Source: RGIG3528 sp045629005 (GTDB lineage Bacteria > Bacillota > Clostridia > Lachnospirales > Lachnospiraceae). From it: a DNA stretch of 64,000 bases. Both the position numbers and the translations under genes were made by a program. The notes beneath the pieces are model-generated. The model ran no database searches and was not told the origin of the DNA. It saw only the letters and a program-made list of their open reading frames with translations. The DNA lies in assembly GCA_045629005.1 (NCBI GenBank), contig JAZQQJ010000025.1, positions 1 through 64,000 of the forward strand, given 5' to 3'. Positions within the stretch are counted from its first letter, which is position 1. Each line of letters starts with the position of its first letter. Below, piece after piece: positions 1 through 8,103 of this stretch.

Positions 1-538
1 CCTGAATAAGTAAAAGACTTATTACAACAATCTTTGAAATCCTTTTTCTGTTCTTTACCGCTTCAACAACAAGCCATACAGAGGTAAGCGTAATTATTCC
101 GAGATAAAGAACATACAGGAAGAAGGTCCTGCCATATTCCACGTCAAGCATCGAGTATCCGTTACGTCTGACAAGAGTAACCGACTTAATGAATATATCC
201 TGTCTGTTGATTGTTGATGCCAATACATAAACCGCAACAGCAAGAGCATAAAGCGGAGCCTTGAACCATCCTTTCAGCTTTACGCCAATCATCTTTGCCG
301 TTGTGCTAAGTAAAAGTAACGGAATAAGCACTTCGCTGAATCTGCTGAGTCTGAATCCGAAAACAGCAGTTCCTATGGATTTTGACATAATCTCAATAAG
401 ATAACCCGCATTCATAACAGTCAACGCGGAAATTATCATAAAATATCCTGCCTGAACATATTCTTTTTGTTTTACAAGCAGCAGTATCAACCATAAGGAG
501 ATTGCATACAAAACTGCATATGTAATTGTAACAGCCAT
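1..538 (-). CDS. 7TM sensor-domain protein, C-terminus beyond window edge
   Basis: Reading the minus strand from the ATG at 538 gives an uninterrupted frame to base 1, so about 179 N-terminal residues are visible and the gene runs off the window. A GGAGG site lies 5 bases before the ATG. The visible part is almost all hydrophobic helices (starting MAVTITYAVLYAISLWLI), matching the pattern of the N-terminal 7TM region of the neighbouring HD-GYP protein, which ends only 18 bases upstream; the two form an operon. Proteins with this type of N-terminus usually carry a GGDEF, histidine kinase or HD-GYP output domain, but the output is not in view. The call as a 7TM signalling protein is inference from architecture; no enzymatic motif can be seen. 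Confidence 0.7.
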   Translation of the reverse strand, partial: MAVTITYAVLYAISLWLILLLVKQKEYVQAGYFMIISALTVMNAGYLIEIMSKSIGTAVFGFRLSRFSEVLIPLLLLSTTAKMIGVKLKGWFKAPLYALAVAVYVLASTINRQDIFIKSVTLVRRNGYSMLDVEYGRTFFLYVLYLGIITLTSVWLVVEAVKNRKRISKIVVISLLLIQ

Positions 539-556
539 TATGCCTCCAAAGGTTTA

Positions 557-2269
557 TTACGCCTTGTTTTCATTGTAAAGCTTTTCAAGCTCCGGCCTGC
601 ACTGAAGAAAATATTCCGTAAGTGCCGGATCGAAATGACTTCCCGAGGATTCACGAATTATACTGAATGCCTCGTCATAGCTGTAGGCCTCTTTATAGCA
701 GCGCTTTGATACAAGTGCGTCAAATACATCCGCAAGTGCCATTATACGTGCTTCAAGAGGTATTTCTTCTTCCTTAAGTCCGTCGGGATAGCCGTTTCCG
801 TTCCACTTTTCATGATGATAATGGGCAACGTTTACGGAAATATCAATGAGATTCTGATCATCATATCCGGCAAGGACCTTGCGGACAATTCGCGCTCCTT
901 CCGAAGCATGGAGCTTCATCTTGTCAAATTCTTCGGGAGTGTATTTGCCCTGTTTCTTAAGCACCTCGTCATCTACGGCAATTTTTCCGAGGTCATGCAT
1001 AGGTGCCGCAATTACTACTTTATGCAGGAAATCGTCCGGAACGGGATATGATTCCTGCTTAAGCTTCTCAATGAATATTCCTACCACATCACTTGTTCTG
1101 ATGATGTGTCCTCCGGTACTTCTGTCGCGGCTTTCAATCATACTGGCCATACCGGATACAATACTCTGTCTTATTTCCTCTATGTGCTTTACACTTGCAT
1201 AAACGTCCTGCTTAAGGCGTGCACTGGACGTTTCCATAATCTCTTTTGTCTTGAAGGAATACGTTGCATCGAGCAATTCAACGATATATCCCTTGCTCTT
1301 ATTCGAAAATGTATCGCAAATATCCTTTACGGATCCGTAATACTTCTTTTCTTTTATTTCGAATATATCCGTGGAATTGTGATTAAGAACAAATAAAGGC
1401 TTGTAAATCAATTCATACAACGAGGTATAAAGATAATCGCTTCCTATACTGTCCACGGGAATCTCATCAAGTTCGGGGAACAACCCAAGAGCCACGGTAT
1501 TATAAGCCGTAAGTCTGTTTTTCCTGTCAAATACGATATATCCGTTGGAATGTGTACGCCCCTTCATGTTGAGAAGGCTTATGCTCATATCGTAAAGACC
1601 GAGTTTTGTAAACAAGATGTTGAAGAAGAACAGGCTGACCGTATATCCGAATGGAATCACGGACAATGAAAAAACGGTGTGTCTCATCAATATGCTGAAT
1701 AAATGCCCGGAGCTAATTGAGATAAATATCAAAAGAGCGGGGATTATCGTGTGATGTGAAAATCTTTTCTTGGAACGTGCGGCATAAATCCAGACTCCGA
1801 GTGCAATCAGTAAATACATAACCTGCACACTCATGCAGAAATAGAAACCCGGCCCCCTTGTCCACCTGATTCCCGAAATACCACCGCTTGTGTAATAATA
1901 AGCAGTTTTATAGAAAACTCCCTTATCTCCCTGGAACCATGCAAGCGCAAGCGAAATACCGGAAATAACGGCTAGTGTGATTCTGCAAAAATCGTTCATA
2001 CGGAAACCGCATATTCGACACCAGACAATAACAAGAGCCAACGGCATAAAGCACACCGAAATAAAGGTGATTCTGTTTCCAAGCATAGCCATTTCCGTTC
2101 CGGTCGAAAGAATAACGCACAATGCGCCCACGTTCTCGGTAACAACAAGAAGCGACGCACATAAATGGTAAATGTTGTGCTTTTTCGTTACAACCGCAAG
2201 TGAAAGGAAATAAAAAACCGAAATCACAAACGAAATGAAATATAAGGTTTTTATCAATTCTGCTGTCAT
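557..2269 (-). CDS. 7TM HD-GYP domain cyclic-di-GMP phosphodiesterase
   Basis: Predicted membrane-bound c-di-GMP phosphodiesterase of about 570 residues. Residues 1-230 form seven or so hydrophobic helices (7TM sensor type); about 235-345 look like a PAS-like linker (YIVFDRKNRLTAYN); about 365-565 are the HD-GYP domain. Visible metal and signature residues are the HD pair in HDLGKIAV (about 425-426), the HHE...NGNGYP element (GYP about 493-495) and ADVFDAL. These are the residues that coordinate the metals in the family, so it is likely active. A TTG at 2293 opens the longest frame, but the ATG at 2269 has an AAAGG site at good spacing and is preferred. It is probably co-transcribed with the partial 7TM gene 18 bases downstream. 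Confidence 0.88.
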   Translation of the reverse strand: MTAELIKTLYFISFVISVFYFLSLAVVTKKHNIYHLCASLLVVTENVGALCVILSTGTEMAMLGNRITFISVCFMPLALVIVWCRICGFRMNDFCRITLAVISGISLALAWFQGDKGVFYKTAYYYTSGGISGIRWTRGPGFYFCMSVQVMYLLIALGVWIYAARSKKRFSHHTIIPALLIFISISSGHLFSILMRHTVFSLSVIPFGYTVSLFFFNILFTKLGLYDMSISLLNMKGRTHSNGYIVFDRKNRLTAYNTVALGLFPELDEIPVDSIGSDYLYTSLYELIYKPLFVLNHNSTDIFEIKEKKYYGSVKDICDTFSNKSKGYIVELLDATYSFKTKEIMETSSARLKQDVYASVKHIEEIRQSIVSGMASMIESRDRSTGGHIIRTSDVVGIFIEKLKQESYPVPDDFLHKVVIAAPMHDLGKIAVDDEVLKKQGKYTPEEFDKMKLHASEGARIVRKVLAGYDDQNLIDISVNVAHYHHEKWNGNGYPDGLKEEEIPLEARIMALADVFDALVSKRCYKEAYSYDEAFSIIRESSGSHFDPALTEYFLQCRPELEKLYNENKA

Positions 2270-2438
2270 TAAAAACCTTTCGAATAAGGGCAATACCCCA
2301 TAATTAAACCCATTTTAGCAATTCATCCCCGACTAATCAATAAACTGACTATAAAGAACGTCCTTAAATACTATATTATTGCGGTTATTTGCGAATGTTG
2401 TTCGTTAAAAGGTTGTCATTCTTTTTGAGACATTTCGG

Positions 2439-2467
2439 TTGTATTTTAGTAATTATTAAGATATTAT
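2439..2467 (+). promoter_or_regulatory. Candidate rnf operon promoter
   Basis: TTGTAT (2439-2444) and TATTAT (2462-2467) are separated by 17 bases in the very A/T-rich gap before rnfC, giving a leader of about 50 bases. The gap 2270-2526 otherwise shows no riboswitch-like structure. The match is moderate and several other A/T-rich hexamers lie nearby. Confidence 0.35.
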
Positions 2468-2526
2468 TAATTTAATATGGCTTTTTATTCAAAAAGCAAT
2501 TTTTGTACATCCAGAGGAGGGTATGT

Positions 2527-3858
2527 ATGAGTTTTTCAAAGGGCGGAGTTCACGTTCCGCATAACAAAAATACAGCAAACCTGCCGCCGGTCAGACTTAG
2601 TGTTCCGAAGAGGATTCTGCTCCCCGTTTCGATGCACATCGGACGTCCCGCAAATCCTGTTGTTAAGCCCGGAGATCATGTCGATGTCGGCACCCTTGTG
2701 TGTGAAAGCACAGGTCCCGTCTCCAGTCCTATTTTTTCCGGTGTTTCGGGAACAGTTAAGAGGCTTGATAACATTCGTGTTTCATCAGGCACCTTCTGTC
2801 AGGCTGTGCTCATTGAATCAGACGGTCAACAGACAACCGATCCCGGCATTAAGCCACCTGTTGTCACAGATTATGCTTCCTTCATCGAAGCAGTCAGAAA
2901 CAGCGGTATTGTCGGTCTTGGCGGTGCAGGCTTCCCTACAGCCGTAAAGCTTGACGTTAAAGATACTTCCAAGATTCAGGAGCTCGTCATTAACGCAGCC
3001 GAGTGTGAGCCTTTCATTACAAGTGACACACGCACCATGCTTGATGACGCCGAATCCGTTGTTGAGGGCGTAAAGCTTTTCGAAAAATACCTTGATGTTA
3101 AGAAGGTTCTTATCGGTATTGAAAAGAACAAGCCCGAAGCAATCGCCAAGATGAAAGAAGTGTTTGCAGATGACAAAGCGGTTACAGTCGTTACTCTTCC
3201 GGGTCTCTACCCCCAGGGTGCTGAAAAAGTCATCATTCGCAATACTACAGGAAAAGTTGTTCCCGCAGGAAAGCTTCCCATCGATGTCGGCTGCATAGTA
3301 TGCAACGTTACGACAATGGCAGCAATAGCCCGTTACATAAAAACAGGTATGCCTCTTGTTGAAAAATGCATAACAATCGACGGAAGTGCCGTTGAAAAGC
3401 CCGGTAACTACATCGTTCCCGTAGGCACTCTCATCAGCGATATCTTCGAAGAGCTCGGTATTGACCCCGAGAAAGCAGGCAAAGTTCTTTATGGCGGTCC
3501 TATGATGGGCATTTCCATTCCCGAGCTTCAGTTTGCTCCTATTCTTAAAAACACAAATGCTGTTACCGTCATGAACGTTAAGGACGGAACGCAGCCCGCA
3601 GCTACACAGTGCATACACTGCGGCAAGTGTGCATCACACTGCCCGATGCATCTCACCACTTTTGCAATTGCAAAAGCATACGAAAAGAACGATGTCGAGG
3701 AGCTTACAAAGCTTCGTGTTGACATATGCTGCGAGTGCGGATGCTGTTCATTCATATGCCCCGCAAAGCGTCCTCTCGTAGAAATCAACAAGATTTCCAA
3801 GGGAATGGTTCGCGAGTGGCAGCAGAAACAAAAGCAGAAGGAGGCTGAAAAGAAATGA
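2527..3858 (+). CDS. rnfC: Rnf complex subunit RnfC
   Basis: Peripheral NADH/ferredoxin-side subunit of the Rnf complex, which couples reduced ferredoxin oxidation by NAD+ to Na+ or H+ export. The 443-residue protein starts FSKGGVHVPHNK, typical of RnfC, has a Gly-rich NADH/FMN-binding region (GLGGAGFPTAVK, NAAECEPFITSD) and two C-terminal [4Fe-4S] motifs: C362-C365-C368-C372 (CIHCGKCASHCP) and C401-C404-C407-C411 (CCECGCCSFIC). A TTG at 2503 is upstream in frame, but AGGAGG at 2515-2520 places the start at ATG 2527. It is the first gene of rnfCDGEAB and overlaps rnfD by four bases (ATGA), implying coupled translation. Confidence 0.96.
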   Translation: MSFSKGGVHVPHNKNTANLPPVRLSVPKRILLPVSMHIGRPANPVVKPGDHVDVGTLVCESTGPVSSPIFSGVSGTVKRLDNIRVSSGTFCQAVLIESDGQQTTDPGIKPPVVTDYASFIEAVRNSGIVGLGGAGFPTAVKLDVKDTSKIQELVINAAECEPFITSDTRTMLDDAESVVEGVKLFEKYLDVKKVLIGIEKNKPEAIAKMKEVFADDKAVTVVTLPGLYPQGAEKVIIRNTTGKVVPAGKLPIDVGCIVCNVTTMAAIARYIKTGMPLVEKCITIDGSAVEKPGNYIVPVGTLISDIFEELGIDPEKAGKVLYGGPMMGISIPELQFAPILKNTNAVTVMNVKDGTQPAATQCIHCGKCASHCPMHLTTFAIAKAYEKNDVEELTKLRVDICCECGCCSFICPAKRPLVEINKISKGMVREWQQKQKQKEAEKK

Positions 3859-4778
3859 GTAACAAACTTCATATTTCGGTTTCGCCGCATTTCCACAGCC
3901 CCGTAACCACACAGTCCATTATGTTCTGCGTTATACTGTCACTTCTTCCTACAACCATCGCAGGAACAATCATCTACGGTGTCAGAAGTCTTGCTGTTAT
4001 AGCAACATGCGTAGGCTTCGCAGTACTTGCAGAATACATCTTCAATAAAATCGCAAAGAAGGCAACAACCATTTCCGACTTAAGTGCGGTTGTCACAGGA
4101 CTTCTTCTTGCACTTACCATACCGGCTAACATTCCTCTCTGGCAGGCTGCCATCGGTGCAATCTTCGCCATAGTATTTGTAAAGGGAGTGTTCGGCGGCA
4201 TCGGTCAGAACTTTGCAAACCCCGCTATCACAGCCCGAATCTTCATGCTCATTGCGTTCGGCGAAATGGCAAAGGGTGCTTTCCCTACAGTCGATACCGT
4301 TTCAACAGCTACACCGCTTGTTGATCTCGAAGCCGGCAAAGCATTCGATACATTAATGCTTTTCCTCGGAAACCGCGGCGGTGCCATCGGCGAGTCCTGC
4401 ACACTTGCACTCATTATCGGCGGCCTTTTCCTTATTGCGGTTAAGGTTATCACATGGCATACACCCGTTGCCTACATCGGAACGGTATTTGTATTCACAC
4501 TCATCCTTACCGGTGATGTAAGTCTTGCACTTCAGTTCACAATGGCAGGCGGTCTCTTCATCGGTGCCATCTTCATGGCTACAGATTACGCAACAACACC
4601 TTTCACTCCTCTCGGAAAGATTATCTTTGGTGTCGGTGCAGGACTTATTACCGTTATGATTCGTCAGTACGGCAACTACCCCGAGGGCGTAAGCTTTGCA
4701 ATACTTCTTATGAACATCCTCACTCCTTACATTGACAAATGGACGGAGAAAAAACCGTTTGGAGGTGAAGCAAAATGA
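3855..4778 (+). CDS. rnfD: Rnf complex subunit RnfD
   Basis: Integral membrane subunit of the Rnf complex carrying a covalent FMN in characterised homologues. It is 307 residues with about ten hydrophobic helices, the N-terminal SPHFHSP signature, and ATDYATTPFTPLGK near the C-terminus. The expected flavinylation site is D-x-x-S-x-A-T at 147-153 (DTVSTAT); T153 would be the attachment residue. The usual glycine of the (S/T)GAT consensus is a threonine here. It overlaps rnfC at its start and rnfG at its end by four bases each, so the subunits are translationally coupled. Confidence 0.95.
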   Translation: MSNKLHISVSPHFHSPVTTQSIMFCVILSLLPTTIAGTIIYGVRSLAVIATCVGFAVLAEYIFNKIAKKATTISDLSAVVTGLLLALTIPANIPLWQAAIGAIFAIVFVKGVFGGIGQNFANPAITARIFMLIAFGEMAKGAFPTVDTVSTATPLVDLEAGKAFDTLMLFLGNRGGAIGESCTLALIIGGLFLIAVKVITWHTPVAYIGTVFVFTLILTGDVSLALQFTMAGGLFIGAIFMATDYATTPFTPLGKIIFGVGAGLITVMIRQYGNYPEGVSFAILLMNILTPYIDKWTEKKPFGGEAK

Positions 4779-5275
4779 AAAAATCACTTTCAAGCGTAAT
4801 CGTGCTCACACTCATCTGTCTCATTTCCGCTGTTGTACTTTCGGTAACAAACGGAATAACAGCTCCCATCATTGCCGAGACAGAAAAGAAAGCCACACAG
4901 GAAGCTCTCCTTGTTGTTTATCCCGACGGAGGCAGTTTCGAGGAACTTTCTGTTGACAGTCTCAGCCTTCCTTCATCCGTTATTGCTGCTTACAAAGCAT
5001 CCGAAGGCGGCTATGTTTTCAAAATGAACACAACAGGTTATTCATCCGGACTTCAGATTCTCTGTGGTGTTGACTCAAACGGCAATGTTACGGGTGCCAA
5101 GTGCCTTGCTTCTTCCGAAACTCTCGGCTACGAAAAGACATACGGCGACAGTTTCAAGGGTGTCGGTGCAGGAAGCGTTGACAGCATCGATACAATCGCC
5201 GGCGCAACAAAAACAACAACCGCCTACAAAAAGGCAATTAAAGACGCTCTCAGTTCCTGGGATGCATTAAAGTAG
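4775..5275 (+). CDS. rnfG: Rnf complex subunit RnfG
   Basis: Extracytoplasmic FMN-bearing subunit of the Rnf complex, 166 residues. One N-terminal hydrophobic helix (about 7-27) anchors it; the rest faces outside. The flavinylation motif is clear at D139-T-I-A-G-A-T145 (SIDTIAGATKTT), with T145 as the phosphoester-linked residue in the family. No apbE flavin transferase gene lies in this window, so the enzyme needed to load FMN on RnfD and RnfG must be encoded elsewhere. It starts inside the end of rnfD (ATGA) and is followed by rnfE after 10 bases, with a GGGGG ribosome site between. Confidence 0.94.
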   Translation: MKKSLSSVIVLTLICLISAVVLSVTNGITAPIIAETEKKATQEALLVVYPDGGSFEELSVDSLSLPSSVIAAYKASEGGYVFKMNTTGYSSGLQILCGVDSNGNVTGAKCLASSETLGYEKTYGDSFKGVGAGSVDSIDTIAGATKTTTAYKKAIKDALSSWDALK

Positions 5276-5285
5276 GGGGTACGAA

Positions 5286-5987
5286 ATGGAAAAGAATAAT
5301 AAGCTTTCACTAATCACAAACGGCTTCTTAAAAGAAAATCCCGTTTTCGTGCTCGTTCTCGGAACATGTCCGACACTTGCCACAACCACGGGTGTCATCG
5401 GAGCCGTCAGCATGGGTCTCGCCGCAACGGCAGTTCTCATCTGTTCAAACTTCGCAATATCACTTCTTCGTAAGGTAATTCCCGACAAAGTCAGAATTCC
5501 CTGTTACATTGTAATCATCGCTGCGTTCGTTACAGTAGTTCAGATGCTTATGCATGCATATCTTCCTGACCTCTACGAGCTCCTCGGTGTTTACCTTGCA
5601 CTTATCACCGTTAACTGCATCATCCTTGGCAGAGCCGAGATGTTCGCAAGTAAGAACGCACCTCTTGATTCCGCGCTGGACGGTCTGGGTATGGGCCTTG
5701 GCTTTACCATTGCTCTTCTCTGTATGTCCACAATACGTGAAGTACTTGGTGCAGGTTCCTTTGCAGGCATTGAAATTCCTTTCATCAAGGATCACACAAT
5801 CAACTTCCTTGTTAAGAGCCCGGGTGGCTTCCTAGTTTTCGGTATAATGATTGCCATTGTTACAGTCATTACTACAAAGCAGGGTAAGAAAGCACCGACT
5901 CTCGGATGTGCAGGATGTCCCGCCGCTGCCACATGTGGTGCCGTAAACAAAGACATCTGTAACGAAGCCGGAAAGGAGGACAAATAA
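5286..5987 (+). CDS. rnfE: Rnf complex subunit RnfE with Cys-bearing C-terminal tail
   Basis: Integral membrane subunit of Rnf, 233 residues, with the RnfE/NqrD pattern of six hydrophobic helices (FLKENPVFVLVLGTCPTLA near the start, then LGVYLALITVNCIILGRAE). RnfA and RnfE are homologous and sit inverted in the membrane, with conserved helix cysteines that hold a shared iron-sulfur centre in characterised complexes. The C-terminus carries a hydrophilic tail with four cysteines, C208, C211, C217 and C225 (GCAGCPAAATCG), absent from short proteobacterial RnfE. Its TAA stop is directly followed by the rnfA ATG. Confidence 0.94.
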   Translation: MEKNNKLSLITNGFLKENPVFVLVLGTCPTLATTTGVIGAVSMGLAATAVLICSNFAISLLRKVIPDKVRIPCYIVIIAAFVTVVQMLMHAYLPDLYELLGVYLALITVNCIILGRAEMFASKNAPLDSALDGLGMGLGFTIALLCMSTIREVLGAGSFAGIEIPFIKDHTINFLVKSPGGFLVFGIMIAIVTVITTKQGKKAPTLGCAGCPAAATCGAVNKDICNEAGKEDK

Positions 5988-6581
5988 ATGTTTAAAGAAT
6001 TAGTCATCATCTTAATGACGTCAGTTCTCGTTAACAACTACGTCCTTTCCCGTTTCCTTGGCATTTGCCCTTTCCTCGGCGTTTCCAAAAAGCTTGATCA
6101 GGCTTTCGGTATGGGTGTATCGGTTATATTCGTTATGCTCGTTGCCACAGCTGCAACATGGCCCATTCAGTATTATGTTCTGAATCCTTCAGGCCTTGAA
6201 TACCTTCAGACAATCGTATTCATCCTCGTTATTGCAGCACTTGTTCAGTTCATTGAAATCGTTTTGAAGAAATACATCCCCGGTCTCCACAAGAGCCTCG
6301 GCGTATATCTTCCCCTTATTACTACAAACTGTGCAGTTCTCGGTGTCACAATCAACAACATCACCGATGGCTACAATTTCCTTGAGTCAATGGTTTCCTC
6401 ACTCGGATGCGGACTCGGATTCCTCCTTGCAATGGTTCTTTTCGCAGGTGTTCGTTCAAAGCTTGATGCTCCTTCAACACCTAAGGCATTCAAGGGCCTT
6501 CCTTCCACTCTGATTGCTGCCTCCATCGTTTCCATGGCTTTCATGGGCTTCGCAGGCATCATTGACAATCTGTTTAAGTAG
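5988..6581 (+). CDS. rnfA: Rnf complex subunit RnfA
   Basis: Integral membrane subunit of Rnf, 197 residues, full length for the family. Recognisable segments are NNYVLSRFLGICPFLGVSKK at the N-terminus and LGVYLPLITTNCAVLG in the middle, containing the helix cysteines C26 and C109-region that pair with those of RnfE. About six hydrophobic helices are visible. It begins immediately at the end of rnfE (AGGAGG lies inside the rnfE 3' end) and is followed by rnfB after 12 bases. Confidence 0.95.
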   Translation: MFKELVIILMTSVLVNNYVLSRFLGICPFLGVSKKLDQAFGMGVSVIFVMLVATAATWPIQYYVLNPSGLEYLQTIVFILVIAALVQFIEIVLKKYIPGLHKSLGVYLPLITTNCAVLGVTINNITDGYNFLESMVSSLGCGLGFLLAMVLFAGVRSKLDAPSTPKAFKGLPSTLIAASIVSMAFMGFAGIIDNLFK

Positions 6582-6593
6582 GAGGTGCCGCAA

Positions 6594-7427
6594 ATGGATT
6601 TTAAAGCTATTTTAATTGCGGTTCTCGTTGTTGCCGTAATCGGACTTGTTTGTGCAATTGTTCTTGCACTTGCTTCTCACTTTATGGAGGTTAAGGTTGA
6701 CGAGCGTTTCACAATAGCTCGTGAATGCCTCCCCGGCGCCAACTGCGGTGCCTGCGGCTACACCGGCTGTGACGGTTACGCTCAGGCTCTTGCTTCCGGC
6801 GAAATGGAAATGACAAACCTTTGCGTTCCCGGCGGTGACAAGGCTGCTAAAGCTCTTTCAGAAGCTCTTGGCCTCGCATTCTCGGACGTTGAAGAAAAAG
6901 TCGCATACGTTCACTGTAACGGTAACTGCGATGATTCCAAAAACAAAGCAAATTATGACGGAATTAAAAACTGTCATTCAGCCGCTCTTATCTATGGCGG
7001 TCCCGAAGCTTGCGTTTACGGTTGCTTAGGATTCGGCGATTGTGCCGCTGTATGTCCCGAAAACGCAATCTGCATGGATGCAGGCATTGCTAAAATCGAT
7101 ATCAGAAAATGTGCAGGCTGCGGCCTTTGTGCAAAGACATGTCCCAAGCACATCATTTCCATCATTCCCGTCAAGGCTAAGACACTTGTTCAGTGCTCCA
7201 GCCAGGCAAAGGGTGCTGACACCCGTAAGGAATGTATGGTCGGCTGTATCGGTTGTAAGAAGTGCGAGCTTAACTGCCCTTCAGGTGCAGTCAAGGTTGT
7301 CAACAATCTCGCACAGATTAATTACACTCTCTGTACCGATTGTGGAAAGTGCGCAGAAGTATGTCCTGTCGGCTGCATGAAGATTGCAGACTTCTCAACA
7401 TCACTCGGCGCAAGCAGAGCACTGTAA
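6594..7427 (+). CDS. rnfB: Rnf complex subunit RnfB, polyferredoxin
   Basis: Entry point for electrons from ferredoxin in the Rnf complex, 277 residues. A single N-terminal membrane helix (about 5-28) is followed by a Fis1/Fer4-like motif with C45, C51, C54, C59 and C77 (NCGACGYTGCDGY) and then several CxxCxxCxxxCP motifs, including CAGCGLCAKTCP, CIGCKKCELNCP and CTDCGKCAEVCP, enough for several [4Fe-4S] clusters. A GTG nine bases upstream is in frame, but AGGAGG at 6580-6585 is eight bases before ATG 6594, which is chosen. Last gene of the operon; a strong terminator follows. Confidence 0.95.
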   Translation: MDFKAILIAVLVVAVIGLVCAIVLALASHFMEVKVDERFTIARECLPGANCGACGYTGCDGYAQALASGEMEMTNLCVPGGDKAAKALSEALGLAFSDVEEKVAYVHCNGNCDDSKNKANYDGIKNCHSAALIYGGPEACVYGCLGFGDCAAVCPENAICMDAGIAKIDIRKCAGCGLCAKTCPKHIISIIPVKAKTLVQCSSQAKGADTRKECMVGCIGCKKCELNCPSGAVKVVNNLAQINYTLCTDCGKCAEVCPVGCMKIADFSTSLGASRAL

Positions 7428-7472
7428 ATCAACCTGCATAAGCATTCACGTTTGTTCAAGTAAAATATGGTT

Positions 7473-7515
7473 AAAAAAAGTGGGTGAATCCAATTCTAGG
7501 ATTCATCCACTTTTT
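7473..7515. terminator. Bidirectional intrinsic terminator after rnfB
   Basis: GTGGGTGAATCC and GGATTCATCCAC form a 12-bp stem with one G-U pair and a short loop, flanked by an A-tract on the left and a T-tract on the right. It serves rnf on the plus strand and the nitroreductase operon on the minus strand. Confidence 0.9.
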
Positions 7516-7531
7516 ATAAACAAACTTTTTC

Positions 7532-8101
7532 TTAGAAGTACCTCACAACTTCTTCAAGTTTTTTCTTCGGTACACAGTAATCTTTATTTTCGTCAAGATA
7601 GTATTTAAGGCTTCCGTCCATTACAGGAACAATTGTACTCTTGTGGGAAGGAAAGCCGAAAGCTATCATCGTGTGAAGCTTATCTGTTTCCTTCAGGCAG
7701 AAAAGTTCTGAAAGCTGTGGTCTGTCGATTGCGCCCATTATGCAGCTTCCGACACCTTTTGCCCACGCTGCGGTTGTCATGTTCGCAATGGCTATGCCTG
7801 CGTCGGTATCGTTCCCCTGTGCTGCAAGGTCCTCAATAACAGCTACAAAGAGAGTCGGAATCTCATTTTCCTTCGGTGTGCCAAGCTCTTTGGGAAGAGC
7901 TGCTGCCCAATAAACAAGGCCGTTAACTTTCTTTACGTCTTCAGGCTTGTTTACAACGATGTAGTTAAGAGCCTGTCTGTTTGCACCGCAATTGGCAATG
8001 CGTGCACTCTCCAGAATGTCATCAAGCACGTCCTGAGGAACAGCCTTTTGCTCAAATCTTCTGTATGTTCTTCTTGTTTCAAGCAATTGCATTATATCCA
8101 T
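7532..8101 (-). CDS. Nitroreductase-family FMN oxidoreductase
   Basis: A 189-residue protein with the nitroreductase fold signature at the start (MQLLETRRTYRRFEQKAVPQD, residues 4-24; Arg/Ser positions contact FMN) and AWAKGVGSCIMGAIDRPQLSE in the C-terminal half. Family members are homodimeric FMN enzymes that reduce nitro compounds, quinones or enones with NAD(P)H; the substrate cannot be read from sequence. The ATG at 8101 has AGGAGG seven bases upstream, inside the end of the propeller gene, whose stop is only two bases away, so the two are translated together. Last gene of a minus-strand operon that starts with rsmJ. Confidence 0.85.
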   Translation of the reverse strand: MDIMQLLETRRTYRRFEQKAVPQDVLDDILESARIANCGANRQALNYIVVNKPEDVKKVNGLVYWAAALPKELGTPKENEIPTLFVAVIEDLAAQGNDTDAGIAIANMTTAAWAKGVGSCIMGAIDRPQLSELFCLKETDKLHTMIAFGFPSHKSTIVPVMDGSLKYYLDENKDYCVPKKKLEEVVRYF

Positions 8102-8103
8102 AA

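Noticed and set aside
2270..2526. Riboswitch or long structured leader before rnf
   Set aside because: A/T-rich sequence with no strong stems; a plain promoter explains it.
2818..3618. 266-residue open frame antisense to rnfC
   Set aside because: Mirror of a well-supported Fe-S protein gene; no ribosome site and cysteine-rich composition produced by complementing rnfC codons.
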